Origin: Kibdelosporangium philippinense
Lineage (GTDB): Bacteria; Actinomycetota; Actinomycetes; Mycobacteriales; Pseudonocardiaceae
DNA length: 64,000 nucleotides
Reading direction: 5' to 3'
Assembly: GCF_021390435.2 (NCBI RefSeq)
Contig: NZ_JAJVCN010000003.1
Location: 558,001 to 622,000 of the forward strand
In this document: positions 32,815 through 41,771 of the stretch, one piece after another
How the letters are laid out: each line of letters starts with the position of its first letter
Position numbering within the stretch: position 1 is the stretch's first letter
Translations under genes and position numbers: made by a program
The notes under the pieces: generated by a model
The model's database searches: none
What the model saw: only the letters and a program-made list of their open reading frames with translations
What the model was told of the DNA's origin: nothing

Positions 32815-33774
32815 TCAGCCCTTGCGCTTGCCGATCTCCTCGGTCAACTGCGGCGCGACCTGGAAAAGATCACCGACCACACCGTAGTCGGCGATTTCGA
32901 AGATCGGCGCCTCGGCGTCCTTGTTCACCGCGATGATCGTCTTCGAGGTCTGCATTCCGGCGCGGTGCTGGATCGCACCGGAGATTCCGAGCGCGATGTA
33001 CAACTGCGGCGAAACGGTCTTTCCGGTCTGCCCGACCTGGAACTGGTGCGGGTAGTAGCCGGAGTCGACCGCGGCACGAGAAGCACCGACCGCGCCACCG
33101 AGCGCGTCGGCGAGCGCCTCGACGACCGAGAAGTTCTCCGCGCTGGCGACACCACGGCCACCGGACACGACCACGGACGCCTCGGTGAGCTCCGGACGGT
33201 CACCGCCGACGACCGGCTCGGTGCCGGTGATCTTGGTGGCCTTGGCGGCGTCGACCGCGGGCACCTCGACGGCGCTCTCAGCGGCCGCGCCTTCGGCCTG
33301 CTCGGGCTCAACGCTGCCCGCGCGCACCGAGATGACCGGAACACCCTTGGTGGCCTTGGCTTTCGCGGTGTACGCGCCACCGAAGACCGAGTGCGTGGTG
33401 GTGCCGTCAGCGTCGATGTCGACCGCGTCGTAGAGCAGACCAGAGCCGATCCGGATCGCGAGACGACCAGCCACCTCCTTGCCCTCGGCGGTCGCCGGTA
33501 CCAGTACCGCGGCCGGAGATGCCTGCTCCACAAGGGAAGCGAGCACGTCGACGGTCGGGGTGATCAGGTACCCCGCGGCGTCCTCGGACTCCGCGACGTA
33601 GACCTTGGCCGCGCCGTACGAGCCGAGCGCGTCCTTGACCTTGCCTGCCGTGCCAGGCGCGCCGACAACGACGGCCGACGGCTCGCCGAGCCTGCGGGCC
33701 AGCGTGAGCAGCTCGTAGGTGACCTTCTTGACCTCGCCGTCGAGCGCGTCGACGAGGACCAGAACCTCTGCCAT
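32815..33774 (-). CDS. etfA: Electron transfer flavoprotein, alpha subunit
   Basis: 319 residues. N-terminal ETF domain from AEVLVLVDALDGEVKKVTYE; C-terminal FAD-binding domain with SGGRGVASAENF, GASRAAVDSGYYPHQFQVGQ, GKTVSPQLYIALGISGAIQH and INKD-type NKDAEAPIF. It binds FAD and, with EtfB, passes electrons from acyl-CoA dehydrogenases to the quinone pool via ETF-QO. It follows etfB with a 25-bp gap. Confidence 0.97.
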   Translation of the reverse strand: MAEVLVLVDALDGEVKKVTYELLTLARRLGEPSAVVVGAPGTAGKVKDALGSYGAAKVYVAESEDAAGYLITPTVDVLASLVEQASPAAVLVPATAEGKEVAGRLAIRIGSGLLYDAVDIDADGTTTHSVFGGAYTAKAKATKGVPVISVRAGSVEPEQAEGAAAESAVEVPAVDAAKATKITGTEPVVGGDRPELTEASVVVSGGRGVASAENFSVVEALADALGGAVGASRAAVDSGYYPHQFQVGQTGKTVSPQLYIALGISGAIQHRAGMQTSKTIIAVNKDAEAPIFEIADYGVVGDLFQVAPQLTEEIGKRKG

Positions 33775-33799
33775 GACTAGTTCTCCTCCTCGGCGCGTC

Positions 33800-34585
33800 T
33801 CAGATGAGCTTCTGGGAGACGAGGTACTCGGCGATCTTGCTGCCGCCGTCGCCCTCGTCGGTGATCTGCTGGCCTGCCGCGCGCGGCGGCTTCGGCGCGG
33901 ATTCGAGCACCGAGGTGGCCGCGTTGGCCAGGCCGACCTCGCTCGCGTCGATGCCGAGATCGGCGACCGTGAGCGTGGTGACCGGCTTCTTCTTCGCGGC
34001 CATGATGCCCTTGAAGGACGGGTAACGCGGGTCGTTGATCTTCTCGCCGACGCTGATCACCGCCGGCAGGCTGGCTTCGAGGAACGTCCGGCCGGTGTCG
34101 GTCTCCCGCTCGACCTTCACGCTGCTGCCGTCGATCTCGACCTTGCGCGCGTGGGTCAGCGAGGGCAGCCCGAGCAGCTCGGCGATCATCCCGGGGATCG
34201 CGCCGCCGACACCGTCGGTCGACTCGTTCCCGGCGATCACGAGGTCGTATCCCTCGACCGTGCCGATGGCCTTGGCTAGCACCTTCGCGGTCTGGATGAT
34301 GTCGGCACCGTGCAGCGACTCGTCGCTGACGTGCACAGCCTTGTCCGCGCCCATCGAGAGGGCTTTGCGGATCGCGTCGGTGGCCCGCTCGGGACCGACG
34401 GTCAGCACTGTCACCTCGCCGCCCTGCGCCTCTTTGATCTGCAGGGCCTCTTCGACGGCGCGCTCGTTGATCTCGTCGAGCACGGCGTCCGCCGACGCAC
34501 GGTCCAGAGTGTGGTCAGCACTCGCGAGCTTGCGCTCGGAGTAGGTGTCGGGCACCTGCTTGACCAGGACAACGATGTTTGGCAT
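33800..34585 (-). CDS. etfB: Electron transfer flavoprotein, beta subunit
   Basis: 261 residues with the ETF-beta signature: VLVKQVPDTYSERKLASADH, INERAVEEALQIKEAQGGEV, VIAGNESTDGVGGAIPGMIA and AKKKP near the C-terminus. It binds AMP and docks on acyl-CoA dehydrogenases. Orthologue of Rv3029c; the pair etfB-etfA is conserved with the neighbouring acyltransferases and Rv3030-3032-like genes. Confidence 0.97.
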   Translation of the reverse strand: MPNIVVLVKQVPDTYSERKLASADHTLDRASADAVLDEINERAVEEALQIKEAQGGEVTVLTVGPERATDAIRKALSMGADKAVHVSDESLHGADIIQTAKVLAKAIGTVEGYDLVIAGNESTDGVGGAIPGMIAELLGLPSLTHARKVEIDGSSVKVERETDTGRTFLEASLPAVISVGEKINDPRYPSFKGIMAAKKKPVTTLTVADLGIDASEVGLANAATSVLESAPKPPRAAGQQITDEGDGGSKIAEYLVSQKLI

Positions 34586-34697
34586 GGGTCTTCTTCGACC
34601 TCCTGACTACTACAGGTCTGCTGTGTCTCTCAGTGGGTAGACGATCCCACGCCGACCCGGTGCGGGCGCGGTGGCCTGCAACACTCCGTCGCTATGT

Positions 34698-34709
34698 TAC
34701 CCATCGGTA
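34698..34709. promoter_or_regulatory. TACC-CATC-GGTA inverted repeat in the etfB/degV divergent promoter
   Basis: Four-base arms around CATC, followed by GCATTT, a possible -10 for one of the divergent units. Similar TACC...GGTAGC repeats precede the methyltransferase at 38196 and the antitoxin at 55185. Each is short, so this may be only the shared GGTAGCAT-like -10 sequence. Confidence 0.3.
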
Positions 34710-34842
34710 GCATTTTCACTCGACATGCCCGGCGTGACGGTACTCACCCGAGCCTCCGACGTGCGACGGAAACGGTTGGCCGGGCCAAGTGGATCACTAC
34801 TGATTGCGTCCATCCGGGTGATAACAGTTAATCTCGCTTCCC

Positions 34843-35685
34843 ATGCACGGCCGTGTAGCTGTAGTGACCGACTCGACCGCTTGCCTTCCGGCAGATCTCG
34901 CCAGGCAGTGGGGGGTTTCGATCGCCCAGATCCAGATCAGGATCGGCGACAAGGTCAACGAAGAGCAGTTCGTCCCCGCCGACCACCTGATCTCGGCGAT
35001 GCGAAACCGGACCCCGGTGACCACCGCACCGCCCGACCCAGGCACCTTCTACCGGCTCTACCAGCAAGTCGCCCAGTACGCGGACGCGATCGTGTCGATC
35101 CACGTGTCCTCCCGTCTTTCGGAAACCTGCAAGGCGGCCAGCCGCGCGGCCGGCCAGATGCGAATCCCCGTGCACATCGTGGATTCGGCCACGTGCGGGA
35201 TGAGCCTCGGCTACGCCGTGCTCGCCGCGGCCAGAGTCGCTGGTGCGGGCGGAAACCCGCGCCGGGTCATCGACGCGGCGGTCAAACGCTGCCGCGCGAG
35301 CTCCGAGCTGATCTACGTGGACACGTTGGAGTACCTGCGGCGGGGTGGCCGGATCGGCGCCGCCGCGGCCCTGGTCGGCAGCGCGCTGTCGCTCAAGCCG
35401 GTGCTGACCGTCCAGGAAGGCCAAATCGCGCCACAGGACAAGGGGTTCGGCGCCGATCGGGCACTGCGCAAGATGGTCGAGACGGCCGTGTCGCGGGCTG
35501 GTGAGGGCATGGTCGACATCGCGGTCGAGCACTTCGGCAACATGGGGCGGGCCTCGACGATCCTCGAAGAACTCAAGCCACGGCTGAACCACGTGCGCGA
35601 CGCCGTCATCACCGAGGTTTCGTCCTCGATCGGCGTCCACGTCGGACCTGGCGCTGTCGGCATCACGGTGTCCAGAGCTGAATAG
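34843..35685 (+). CDS. DegV family (fatty-acid-binding) protein
   Basis: 280 residues: VVTDSTACLPADLARQWGVS, TTAPPDPGTFYRLYQQVAQY, SIHVSSRLSETCKAA and YVDTLEYLRRGGRIGAA. DegV/FakB proteins hold a fatty acid in a buried pocket, and in firmicutes present it to the kinase FakA; no FakA-like gene is here. Position next to etfB could reflect fatty-acid metabolism. It is divergent from etfB. Confidence 0.9.
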   Translation: MHGRVAVVTDSTACLPADLARQWGVSIAQIQIRIGDKVNEEQFVPADHLISAMRNRTPVTTAPPDPGTFYRLYQQVAQYADAIVSIHVSSRLSETCKAASRAAGQMRIPVHIVDSATCGMSLGYAVLAAARVAGAGGNPRRVIDAAVKRCRASSELIYVDTLEYLRRGGRIGAAAALVGSALSLKPVLTVQEGQIAPQDKGFGADRALRKMVETAVSRAGEGMVDIAVEHFGNMGRASTILEELKPRLNHVRDAVITEVSSSIGVHVGPGAVGITVSRAE

Positions 35686-36000
35686 CCCAAGAGGGCTGTT
35701 ACTGGTGACACACCGTCACGTCCGGGCAACGGCAACCCTCCGCCGGACAGGCCGATCAGCGTCCGCCAGTCGCCCGATGGCGTCATGTCGCCGTTCCTAC
35801 TCTACGGAAGGATTTCCCCTGCTTACGGCCGTGATCAGGTCGGATGTCGAGCACGACCGGCCTGATCCGCACTGACCGGCGTTCCCCCGATCGAGCGAAG
35901 CCGGTTGGCCCGTGGCCGATCAAGCACCACAGTGGGTACGCTCTCGCCACGGAGTACTCCATGCTCCGGCTCCACCCGGCACTTAACTGGGCAGAGGGAA
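35686..36000. other. Intergenic region between degV and the GGDEF/EAL gene
   Basis: 315 bp. Open frames cross it on both strands but none has a start with a good ribosome-binding site and normal codon use. I see no strong hairpin, repeat or riboswitch. It probably holds the promoter of the GGDEF/EAL gene. Confidence 0.5.
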
Positions 36001-38127
36001 ATGACCTCACCTCTCCACGACGGCTCACGTACGCCCACCCGCACACCCGCGGACAACGCCAGGGCGCGCGTGAAGGTGGCCCGCAAGTGGGCGTACCTGC
36101 TCAGCTCGAGCACGTACCTGCCGTTCTCCCAGCAGGAGATCGACCAGGCCATGCACGAGCTGCTCGACGTCGTGTTCTCGGCGGCACTGAGCGAGCCGTT
36201 CAACCCGGAGCTGGCGATCGGCGTCGGCAGCCGGTTGGTCGACATGCGCTGCACTGGCCCGACAAGTTTGCGTCGAACCATTGACGTGCTTGGCAAAGCG
36301 CTGCTCACCGAGCCCGAGCTCTACCGGATGGACGACAAGCGCGAAGAGCGCTCGGTCCAGCTGCTCGGCGTGATCGCGTCGGACTACCTGGAAGCGGCCC
36401 GTCAGTTCATCTTCACCCAGCAGGAAGACATCAAGGAAGCGCTGGTCCGCGCCGGATCGGACGCCCAGCGCCAGATGCGCGCGACCCAGGCGAGGTTCGA
36501 CGCGATCTTCACCTCCTCGCCGAGCGGGATCGCGATCGTCGACCTGGCCGGCGCGTTCGTGCGCACCAACCCGGCGTTGCAGACCATGTTGGACCGCACG
36601 AACTTCGACGACGTGACGCTCTTCGACGTGGTCGACCAGGACGAGGCGCCGTTCGTCAAGGCAGCCTGCCGTGACCTCGCCGACGGCTGGGCCGAGCGGC
36701 TGCACCAGCAGCGCAGGATGATTCGCCAGGACGGCGAGGCCGTACGCGCCAACATGTCGATAACCGTGTTGCGGGACAACGGTTCCACCCCGACTCACCT
36801 GCTGGTCAGCGTGCAGGACGAGACGGAGATGTCGCTGCTGCAGGGCCAGCTGTCGCACCAGTCGCTGCACGACGTGCTGACCGGCCTGCCGAACCGCCAG
36901 TACTTCACGACACGGCTGGAAAGCGTGCTGCGCCAAGCTGATTCACAGGCCGGTGCGACCCTCTACCACCTGGACCTCGACGCCTTCTCGATGATCACCG
37001 ACGGGCTCGGCCGCAGCGTCGGCGACCGCGTGCTGATGAACGTCGCCCAGCGGCTGCGAGCCGTTGTGGCAGGCGAGAACGCGATGGTCGCCCGGTTCGA
37101 CGGCGACGAGTTCGCGATCATCGTGCAGAACTCGGACACCACACCGGACGTGATCGCGATGATCACGTCGATCAACCAGGAACTGGCCGAGCCGATCTAC
37201 TTCGACGGCTGCGGTGTGGCCGCGTCGGCGAGCATCGGTGTCGTGCACAAGCCGCCAGCCGACTCGGATGTGACCGAGCTGCTGCGGACCGCGGACATGA
37301 CGCTGCGGCGCGCGAAAGCCAACGGCAGGCGCCAATGGGGCCTGTTCGACTCGGACGCCGACACCAGGGACCGCTCAAGGTTCAGCCTCGCCGCGCAGAT
37401 GCCCGGCGCGCTGGAGATGGGCGAGATCACGGTCGTCTGCCGCCCACAGGTCCGGCTGTCGGATGGTGCGACCACGGGCTTCGAGGCGATGTTGCGGTGG
37501 GAGCACGAATCCGAGGAGATCCCGTACTCGCTGTGCCTTGACCTGGCCGAGCAGACCGGCCTGATCGTGCCGCTGCGGGACACGATGCTGCAGGAAGCGT
37601 GCAAGCAGATTCAGGCGTACAACACGGAATTCGCTGCCCAGCTGCCGCTTCTCGTCGCGCTGACGGCGAACCAGGCGTGTGATCCCGATCTGGTCGGCTC
37701 GGTCCTGATCCACCTGACCGAGACTCACATGGACCCGTCGCTGCTCCGGATCAGCATGCCAGCGTCGGTCCTGCTGGCCGACCGTGGCGAATCGGTCGAC
37801 AACTTCGGGATGCTGGCCGAGAACGGCATCGCCATGGAGGTCCACGACTTCAGCGCGACCGACGTCGAGTGCCTTGAGGACTTGCCCGCGTCCTCGGCCC
37901 GGATCGCGCCGCGCCTGGTGGAACGGCAGCGCTCCGGCAAATCCAGCCTGATCGAGCGGTCGTTGCGGGACCTGATCGAGGTGTCACATCTGGCCGGCGC
38001 CTCCGTGACGGTCGATGGCATCTCGTCCGAGGCCGAGGCCGCGTGGTGGCACTCGGCGGGCGCGGATTTCGGCCTTGGCACGCATTTCCAGCCAGGCTCG
38101 GCCGACCTGCACGACCTCAAGCGCTGA
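36001..38127 (+). CDS. PAS-GGDEF-EAL c-di-GMP-type protein with degenerate motifs
   Basis: 708 residues from ATG 36001 (AGAGGGA upstream). An N-terminal helical domain (about 20-155), a PAS domain (about 160-280; FDAIFTSSPSGIAIVDLAGA), GGDEF (about 290-450) and EAL (about 465-700). The catalytic GGDEF motif is DGDEF (367-371), and the inhibitory I-site RxxD is not seen. The EAL signature is EAM (495-497), and later metal-binding motifs are weak (TVDGIS instead of DDFGTG). Diguanylate cyclase activity is doubtful, phosphodiesterase activity unlikely. It may act as a c-di-GMP or GTP sensor. It precedes the methyltransferase gene. Confidence 0.9.
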   Translation: MTSPLHDGSRTPTRTPADNARARVKVARKWAYLLSSSTYLPFSQQEIDQAMHELLDVVFSAALSEPFNPELAIGVGSRLVDMRCTGPTSLRRTIDVLGKALLTEPELYRMDDKREERSVQLLGVIASDYLEAARQFIFTQQEDIKEALVRAGSDAQRQMRATQARFDAIFTSSPSGIAIVDLAGAFVRTNPALQTMLDRTNFDDVTLFDVVDQDEAPFVKAACRDLADGWAERLHQQRRMIRQDGEAVRANMSITVLRDNGSTPTHLLVSVQDETEMSLLQGQLSHQSLHDVLTGLPNRQYFTTRLESVLRQADSQAGATLYHLDLDAFSMITDGLGRSVGDRVLMNVAQRLRAVVAGENAMVARFDGDEFAIIVQNSDTTPDVIAMITSINQELAEPIYFDGCGVAASASIGVVHKPPADSDVTELLRTADMTLRRAKANGRRQWGLFDSDADTRDRSRFSLAAQMPGALEMGEITVVCRPQVRLSDGATTGFEAMLRWEHESEEIPYSLCLDLAEQTGLIVPLRDTMLQEACKQIQAYNTEFAAQLPLLVALTANQACDPDLVGSVLIHLTETHMDPSLLRISMPASVLLADRGESVDNFGMLAENGIAMEVHDFSATDVECLEDLPASSARIAPRLVERQRSGKSSLIERSLRDLIEVSHLAGASVTVDGISSEAEAAWWHSAGADFGLGTHFQPGSADLHDLKR

Positions 38128-38172
38128 CCGGGGCTGCGCGTGGTGCACGCCACCGGCATTCAGACGAAATCA

Positions 38173-38186
38173 CTACCGACCGGTAG
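38173..38186. promoter_or_regulatory. 14-bp palindrome CTACCG-AC-CGGTAG
   Basis: Six-base arms with a 2-bp spacer, 10 bp before the GTG at 38196. This is close to the start for an operator, and it may also form an mRNA hairpin around the start. The shape fits TetR-type sites, but no TetR gene is adjacent. Confidence 0.4.
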
Positions 38187-38195
38187 CCTGCCGGA

Positions 38196-38960
38196 GTGAC
38201 GGCTGACCCCGCTGTGTCGGACCCCGCTGGCTTGCCGCTGACCGGTGAGCGCACCGTGCCCGGCATCGCCGAGGAGAACTACTGGTTCCGTCGCCACGAG
38301 GCGGCCTACATAACACTGTCTTCGTATTGCCGGGACGCGATCGTCCTCGAGGCGGGCTGTGGCGAGGGATATGGCGCCGACCTGCTGGCGCAGGACGCGA
38401 AGGCCGTGATCGGCTTGGACTACGACGTGCTCACCACCGAGCACGTGGCCAGGAAGTATCCGCGGGTGGCGATGCTGCGGGGCAATCTGGTGATGCTGCC
38501 GTTCGCGTCCGGTTCCATCGATGTCGTGGCGAACCTGCAGGTCATCGAGCATTTGTGGGAGCAGGAGCGGTTCCTGGCCGAGTGCTCGCGGGTGTTGCGG
38601 CCCGGCGGCCGGTTGCTGATCACGACCCCGAACCGGATCACGTTCTCGCCCGGCCGGGACACCCCGCTCAACCCGTTCCACACCAGGGAACTCAGCGGGT
38701 CCGAGCTGACCGAACTGCTGGTCGGAGCCGGTTTCACCGTCGAGCTGATGGCTGGTTTGCGCCACGGCCCCGCCCTGCGAGAGGCCGATGCGCGGTTCGG
38801 GTCGATCATTCGGGCGCAGATGGATGTCGCGGTCTCCGGTGGGCCATGGCCCGCTGACCTGCTGACCGCTGTGGAGGCTGTGACCAGCGCGGACTTCGAG
38901 ATCGTCGAGGCCGACGTCGACGCGAGCCTCGATCTGGTCGGGGTGGCGATCAAGCCTTGA
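38196..38960 (+). CDS. SAM-dependent methyltransferase (Rv3030 type)
   Basis: 254 residues from GTG 38196. Class I Rossmann methyltransferase: motif I VLEAGCGEGYGADLLA, then IGLDYD (acidic residue binding SAM ribose) and VLRPGGRLLITTPN. The orthologue in mycobacteria (Rv3030) is in the methylglucose lipopolysaccharide (MGLP) locus with a GH57 and a glucosyltransferase, as here. A sugar O-methyltransferase role follows from this context. The GH57 gene starts by TTGA overlap. Confidence 0.87.
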   Translation: MTADPAVSDPAGLPLTGERTVPGIAEENYWFRRHEAAYITLSSYCRDAIVLEAGCGEGYGADLLAQDAKAVIGLDYDVLTTEHVARKYPRVAMLRGNLVMLPFASGSIDVVANLQVIEHLWEQERFLAECSRVLRPGGRLLITTPNRITFSPGRDTPLNPFHTRELSGSELTELLVGAGFTVELMAGLRHGPALREADARFGSIIRAQMDVAVSGGPWPADLLTAVEAVTSADFEIVEADVDASLDLVGVAIKP

Positions 38961-40474
38961 GCAAACCGATCGGAACGTTCAGCCTCGTCCTGCACAGCCA
39001 CCTGCCCTGGCTCGCCCATCACGGCTCGTGGCCGGTCGGCGAGGAATGGCTCTACCAGGCGTGGGCGCACTCGTATCTTCCCGTTGTCGACCTGCTGCAA
39101 CGGTTCGCTGACGAGGGCCGTGAAGATGCGCTGACGCTTGGCGTCACGCCGGTTCTCGCGGCACAGCTCGACGATCCTTATTGCCTGCGCGGTTTCCATG
39201 ACTGGCTGGGAAACTGGCAGCTTCGGGCGCGTTATGCGGGGACCCGTTGGCAACGCGAAGACCCTTTGCTCTCAGACCTGGCCGCTGCCGAACATCGGGC
39301 CTCCGAAAAAGCGTTGACCGCGTTCGAAACCCAATGGCGGCACGGTTTTTCGCCGGTTCTCAGGCCACTTGCCGACTCGGGTACGATCGAACTGCTTGGT
39401 GGTCCGGCCACGCATCCTTTCCAACCATTGTTGGACTCGCGGATTCGGGACTACGCCTTACGTTTAGGCCTGACCGACACGCGAATCCGGATCGGCCGCC
39501 AGCCCGAAGGCATCTGGGCGCCGGAATGTGGTTACGCACCAGGCATGGAAACCACTTACGCGGCCGCTGGCGTGCAACGGTTCCTCGTTGACGGGCCGTC
39601 CTTGAAGGGCGATACCGCGGCCGCACGCATGGTCGGCGACTCGGATGTCGTGTGCTTCGGCCGTGATCTCGAAGTCACGTACCGGGTTTGGTCGCCGAAG
39701 GCCGGATATCCCGGACACGCCGACTACCGCGACTTCCACACCTACGACCATCCCTCCGGGCTCAAACCTTCCCGTGTCACCGGCAAGCACATCGAGCCGT
39801 GGGACAAGGCGCCTTACGACCCGACGCGTGCAGCTGTTGCGGTGCAACGACATGCCGATGACTTTGTGGACACTGTGGTCAACCGCCTCAAGGGCCTGCC
39901 GGAGAATTCCCTTGTCGTGGCGGCATATGACACCGAGCTTTTCGGACACTGGTGGCACGAAGGCCCGGCGTGGCTTGAAGCCGTTCTGCGCAAGCTGCCC
40001 GAGGCAGGCGTTCGCGTGACCACGCTCAAGGGCGCGCTCGACGCCGGCCACTTGGGACCCAAAGTGGATCTGCCCGCGTCTTCGTGGGGTTCCGGCAAGG
40101 ACTGGCGCGTGTGGGACGGCGAACAGGTGGCCGATCTCGTGGCCACTGGCGCTGATCTCCAGCACGACCTTCTATCCATTATGGACACATTTGGCGCGAC
40201 CGCGCGGAACCTGGCGGCCGATCAGCTTGTCCGCGAGGCGTTGCTGGCGTTGTCCAGCGACTGGGCGTTCATGGTCACCAAGGACTCCGCCGCGGACTAC
40301 GCGCGGCGCCGCGCCAAGGTGCACACCGAGCGGTTCGGCGAGCTGGCCGAGCTGCTCCGGCTCGGTCACATCGACCGGGCGCTTGCCAGAGCAACCGAGC
40401 TCAACGCGGAGGACTACCTGTTCGGCCATCTGGACGCGCGTAAGCTACCAAGCGATTGTTTGGGATACCCGTGA
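38957..40474 (+). CDS. GH57 glycoside hydrolase/branching-enzyme-like protein (Rv3031 type)
   Basis: 505 residues from TTG 38957, overlapping the stop of the methyltransferase. GH57 features: FSLVLHSHLPWLAHHGSWPV at the N-terminus, nucleophile Glu in GIWAPECGYAPG, catalytic Asp in YDTELFGHWWHEG, and a C-terminal helical domain. Family members include glycogen branching enzymes and alpha-glucanases. The genetic evidence from mycobacteria links the orthologue to MGLP synthesis. The TTG start is certain because upstream sequence belongs to the neighbour. Confidence 0.93.
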   Translation: MSKPIGTFSLVLHSHLPWLAHHGSWPVGEEWLYQAWAHSYLPVVDLLQRFADEGREDALTLGVTPVLAAQLDDPYCLRGFHDWLGNWQLRARYAGTRWQREDPLLSDLAAAEHRASEKALTAFETQWRHGFSPVLRPLADSGTIELLGGPATHPFQPLLDSRIRDYALRLGLTDTRIRIGRQPEGIWAPECGYAPGMETTYAAAGVQRFLVDGPSLKGDTAAARMVGDSDVVCFGRDLEVTYRVWSPKAGYPGHADYRDFHTYDHPSGLKPSRVTGKHIEPWDKAPYDPTRAAVAVQRHADDFVDTVVNRLKGLPENSLVVAAYDTELFGHWWHEGPAWLEAVLRKLPEAGVRVTTLKGALDAGHLGPKVDLPASSWGSGKDWRVWDGEQVADLVATGADLQHDLLSIMDTFGATARNLAADQLVREALLALSSDWAFMVTKDSAADYARRRAKVHTERFGELAELLRLGHIDRALARATELNAEDYLFGHLDARKLPSDCLGYP

Positions 40475-40511
40475 GTAGCTCCGCCGCCGGGGATGCGAGG
40501 ATCAAGCCCTT

Positions 40512-41762
40512 ATGCGCGTGTTGATGTTGTCGTGGGAGTACCCGCCGGTGGTCGTCGGCGGGCTGGGCAGACACGTCCACGCGCTGGCCAAGAACCTGTC
40601 CGAGGCAGGCCACGAAGTCGTCGTGTTATGCCGCCAACAGGCCGGCACCGACGTCACAACACACCCGACGACCGACGACGTGCTCGAAGGAGTCCGGGTC
40701 ATCCGGGTCGCGGAAGACCCGCCCCACCTGGTGTTCGAGCGCGATCTCGTGGCATGGACGCTCGCCATGGGGCACGCGATGACCCGTGCGGGCCTGGCGC
40801 TGTTCAAAGAGTGGCGCCCTGACGTGATCCACGCGCACGACTGGCTGGTCACGCACCCCGCGGTCGCGTTGGCTGAGGAAACCGGGAAGCCGCTGGTCGC
40901 GACGATCCACGCGACCGAGGCCGGACGGCACAGCGGCTGGCTGTCCCAGCCCTTGAACCAGCAGGTCCACTCGGTGGAATGGTGGCTTGCCAACCGCGCG
41001 GACGCGTTGGTGACGTGCTCAAGCGCGATGCGGACCGAGGTCGCACACCTTTTCGATCTCGACCCCGCGGACATCACGGTGATCCACAACGGCATCGAGC
41101 CGCGTTCGTGGCGTGTGCCCGCGGCGACCGTGCAGGCGACGCACAAGCAGTACAACCCTGGCGGCGGGCCGATTCTGCTGTTCTTCGGCCGCCTGGAATG
41201 GGAAAAGGGCGTCCAGGACCTGATCGCCGCACTCCCGCGGATCCGTCGCTCGCACCCGGGGACGCGGCTCGTGGTCGCGGGCAAGGGCCGTCACGAGACC
41301 GAACTCGTGCAGGACGCCCGCAAAGCGCGCGTACTGCGATCTGTGGACTTCGTGGGGCATCTGACGGATCGCCAGCTCGTCGAGGCTCTCGCGGCGGCTG
41401 ATGTGGTCGTGCTGCCCAGCCGTTACGAGCCGTTCGGGATCGTCGCACTGGAGGCTGCTGCCGCCGGGGCGCCTCTCGTGGCGTCGACGGCGGGCGGGCT
41501 TGGCGAGGTCGTCGTGCACGGCGAGACCGGGCTTTCGTTCGCGCCAGGCGACGTTGAGGGCCTCGCGGCGTCCGTCCGGACCGTTTTGGACGATCCAGCC
41601 GCTGCCCGGCGCCGGACACGCGCTGCCAAGGCACGGCTGACAAGCGACTTCGATTGGCGCAGGATCGCCGCGGCGACGGTTGAGGTCTACGAGACGGCGC
41701 GGGTGGCGAACCATGGGCCGCTCGGCCGCCCGAAGATCGCCACCGGCAACGCTTTCATCTAA
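40512..41762 (+). CDS. GT-B glycosyltransferase (Rv3032-type alpha-1,4-glucosyltransferase)
   Basis: 416 residues. Starts MRVLMLSWEYPPVVVGGLGR, with the Gly-Gly-Leu loop of starch-synthase-like GT4/GT5 enzymes. ILLFFGRLEWEKGVQDLI opens the C-terminal domain, and SRYEPFGIVALEAAAAGAPL carries the EX7E motif. Rv3032 elongates alpha-1,4-glucan in MGLP and glycogen. It forms the operon 38196-41762 with the methyltransferase and GH57 genes and ends 9 bp from the convergent acyltransferase. Confidence 0.92.
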   Translation: MRVLMLSWEYPPVVVGGLGRHVHALAKNLSEAGHEVVVLCRQQAGTDVTTHPTTDDVLEGVRVIRVAEDPPHLVFERDLVAWTLAMGHAMTRAGLALFKEWRPDVIHAHDWLVTHPAVALAEETGKPLVATIHATEAGRHSGWLSQPLNQQVHSVEWWLANRADALVTCSSAMRTEVAHLFDLDPADITVIHNGIEPRSWRVPAATVQATHKQYNPGGGPILLFFGRLEWEKGVQDLIAALPRIRRSHPGTRLVVAGKGRHETELVQDARKARVLRSVDFVGHLTDRQLVEALAAADVVVLPSRYEPFGIVALEAAAAGAPLVASTAGGLGEVVVHGETGLSFAPGDVEGLAASVRTVLDDPAAARRRTRAAKARLTSDFDWRRIAAATVEVYETARVANHGPLGRPKIATGNAFI

Positions 41763-41771
41763 ATCTTCCCC

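Noticed and set aside
35783..36046. 87-codon minus-strand frame upstream of the GGDEF/EAL gene
   Set aside because: Overlaps the real gene start and has no recognisable start signal or motif.
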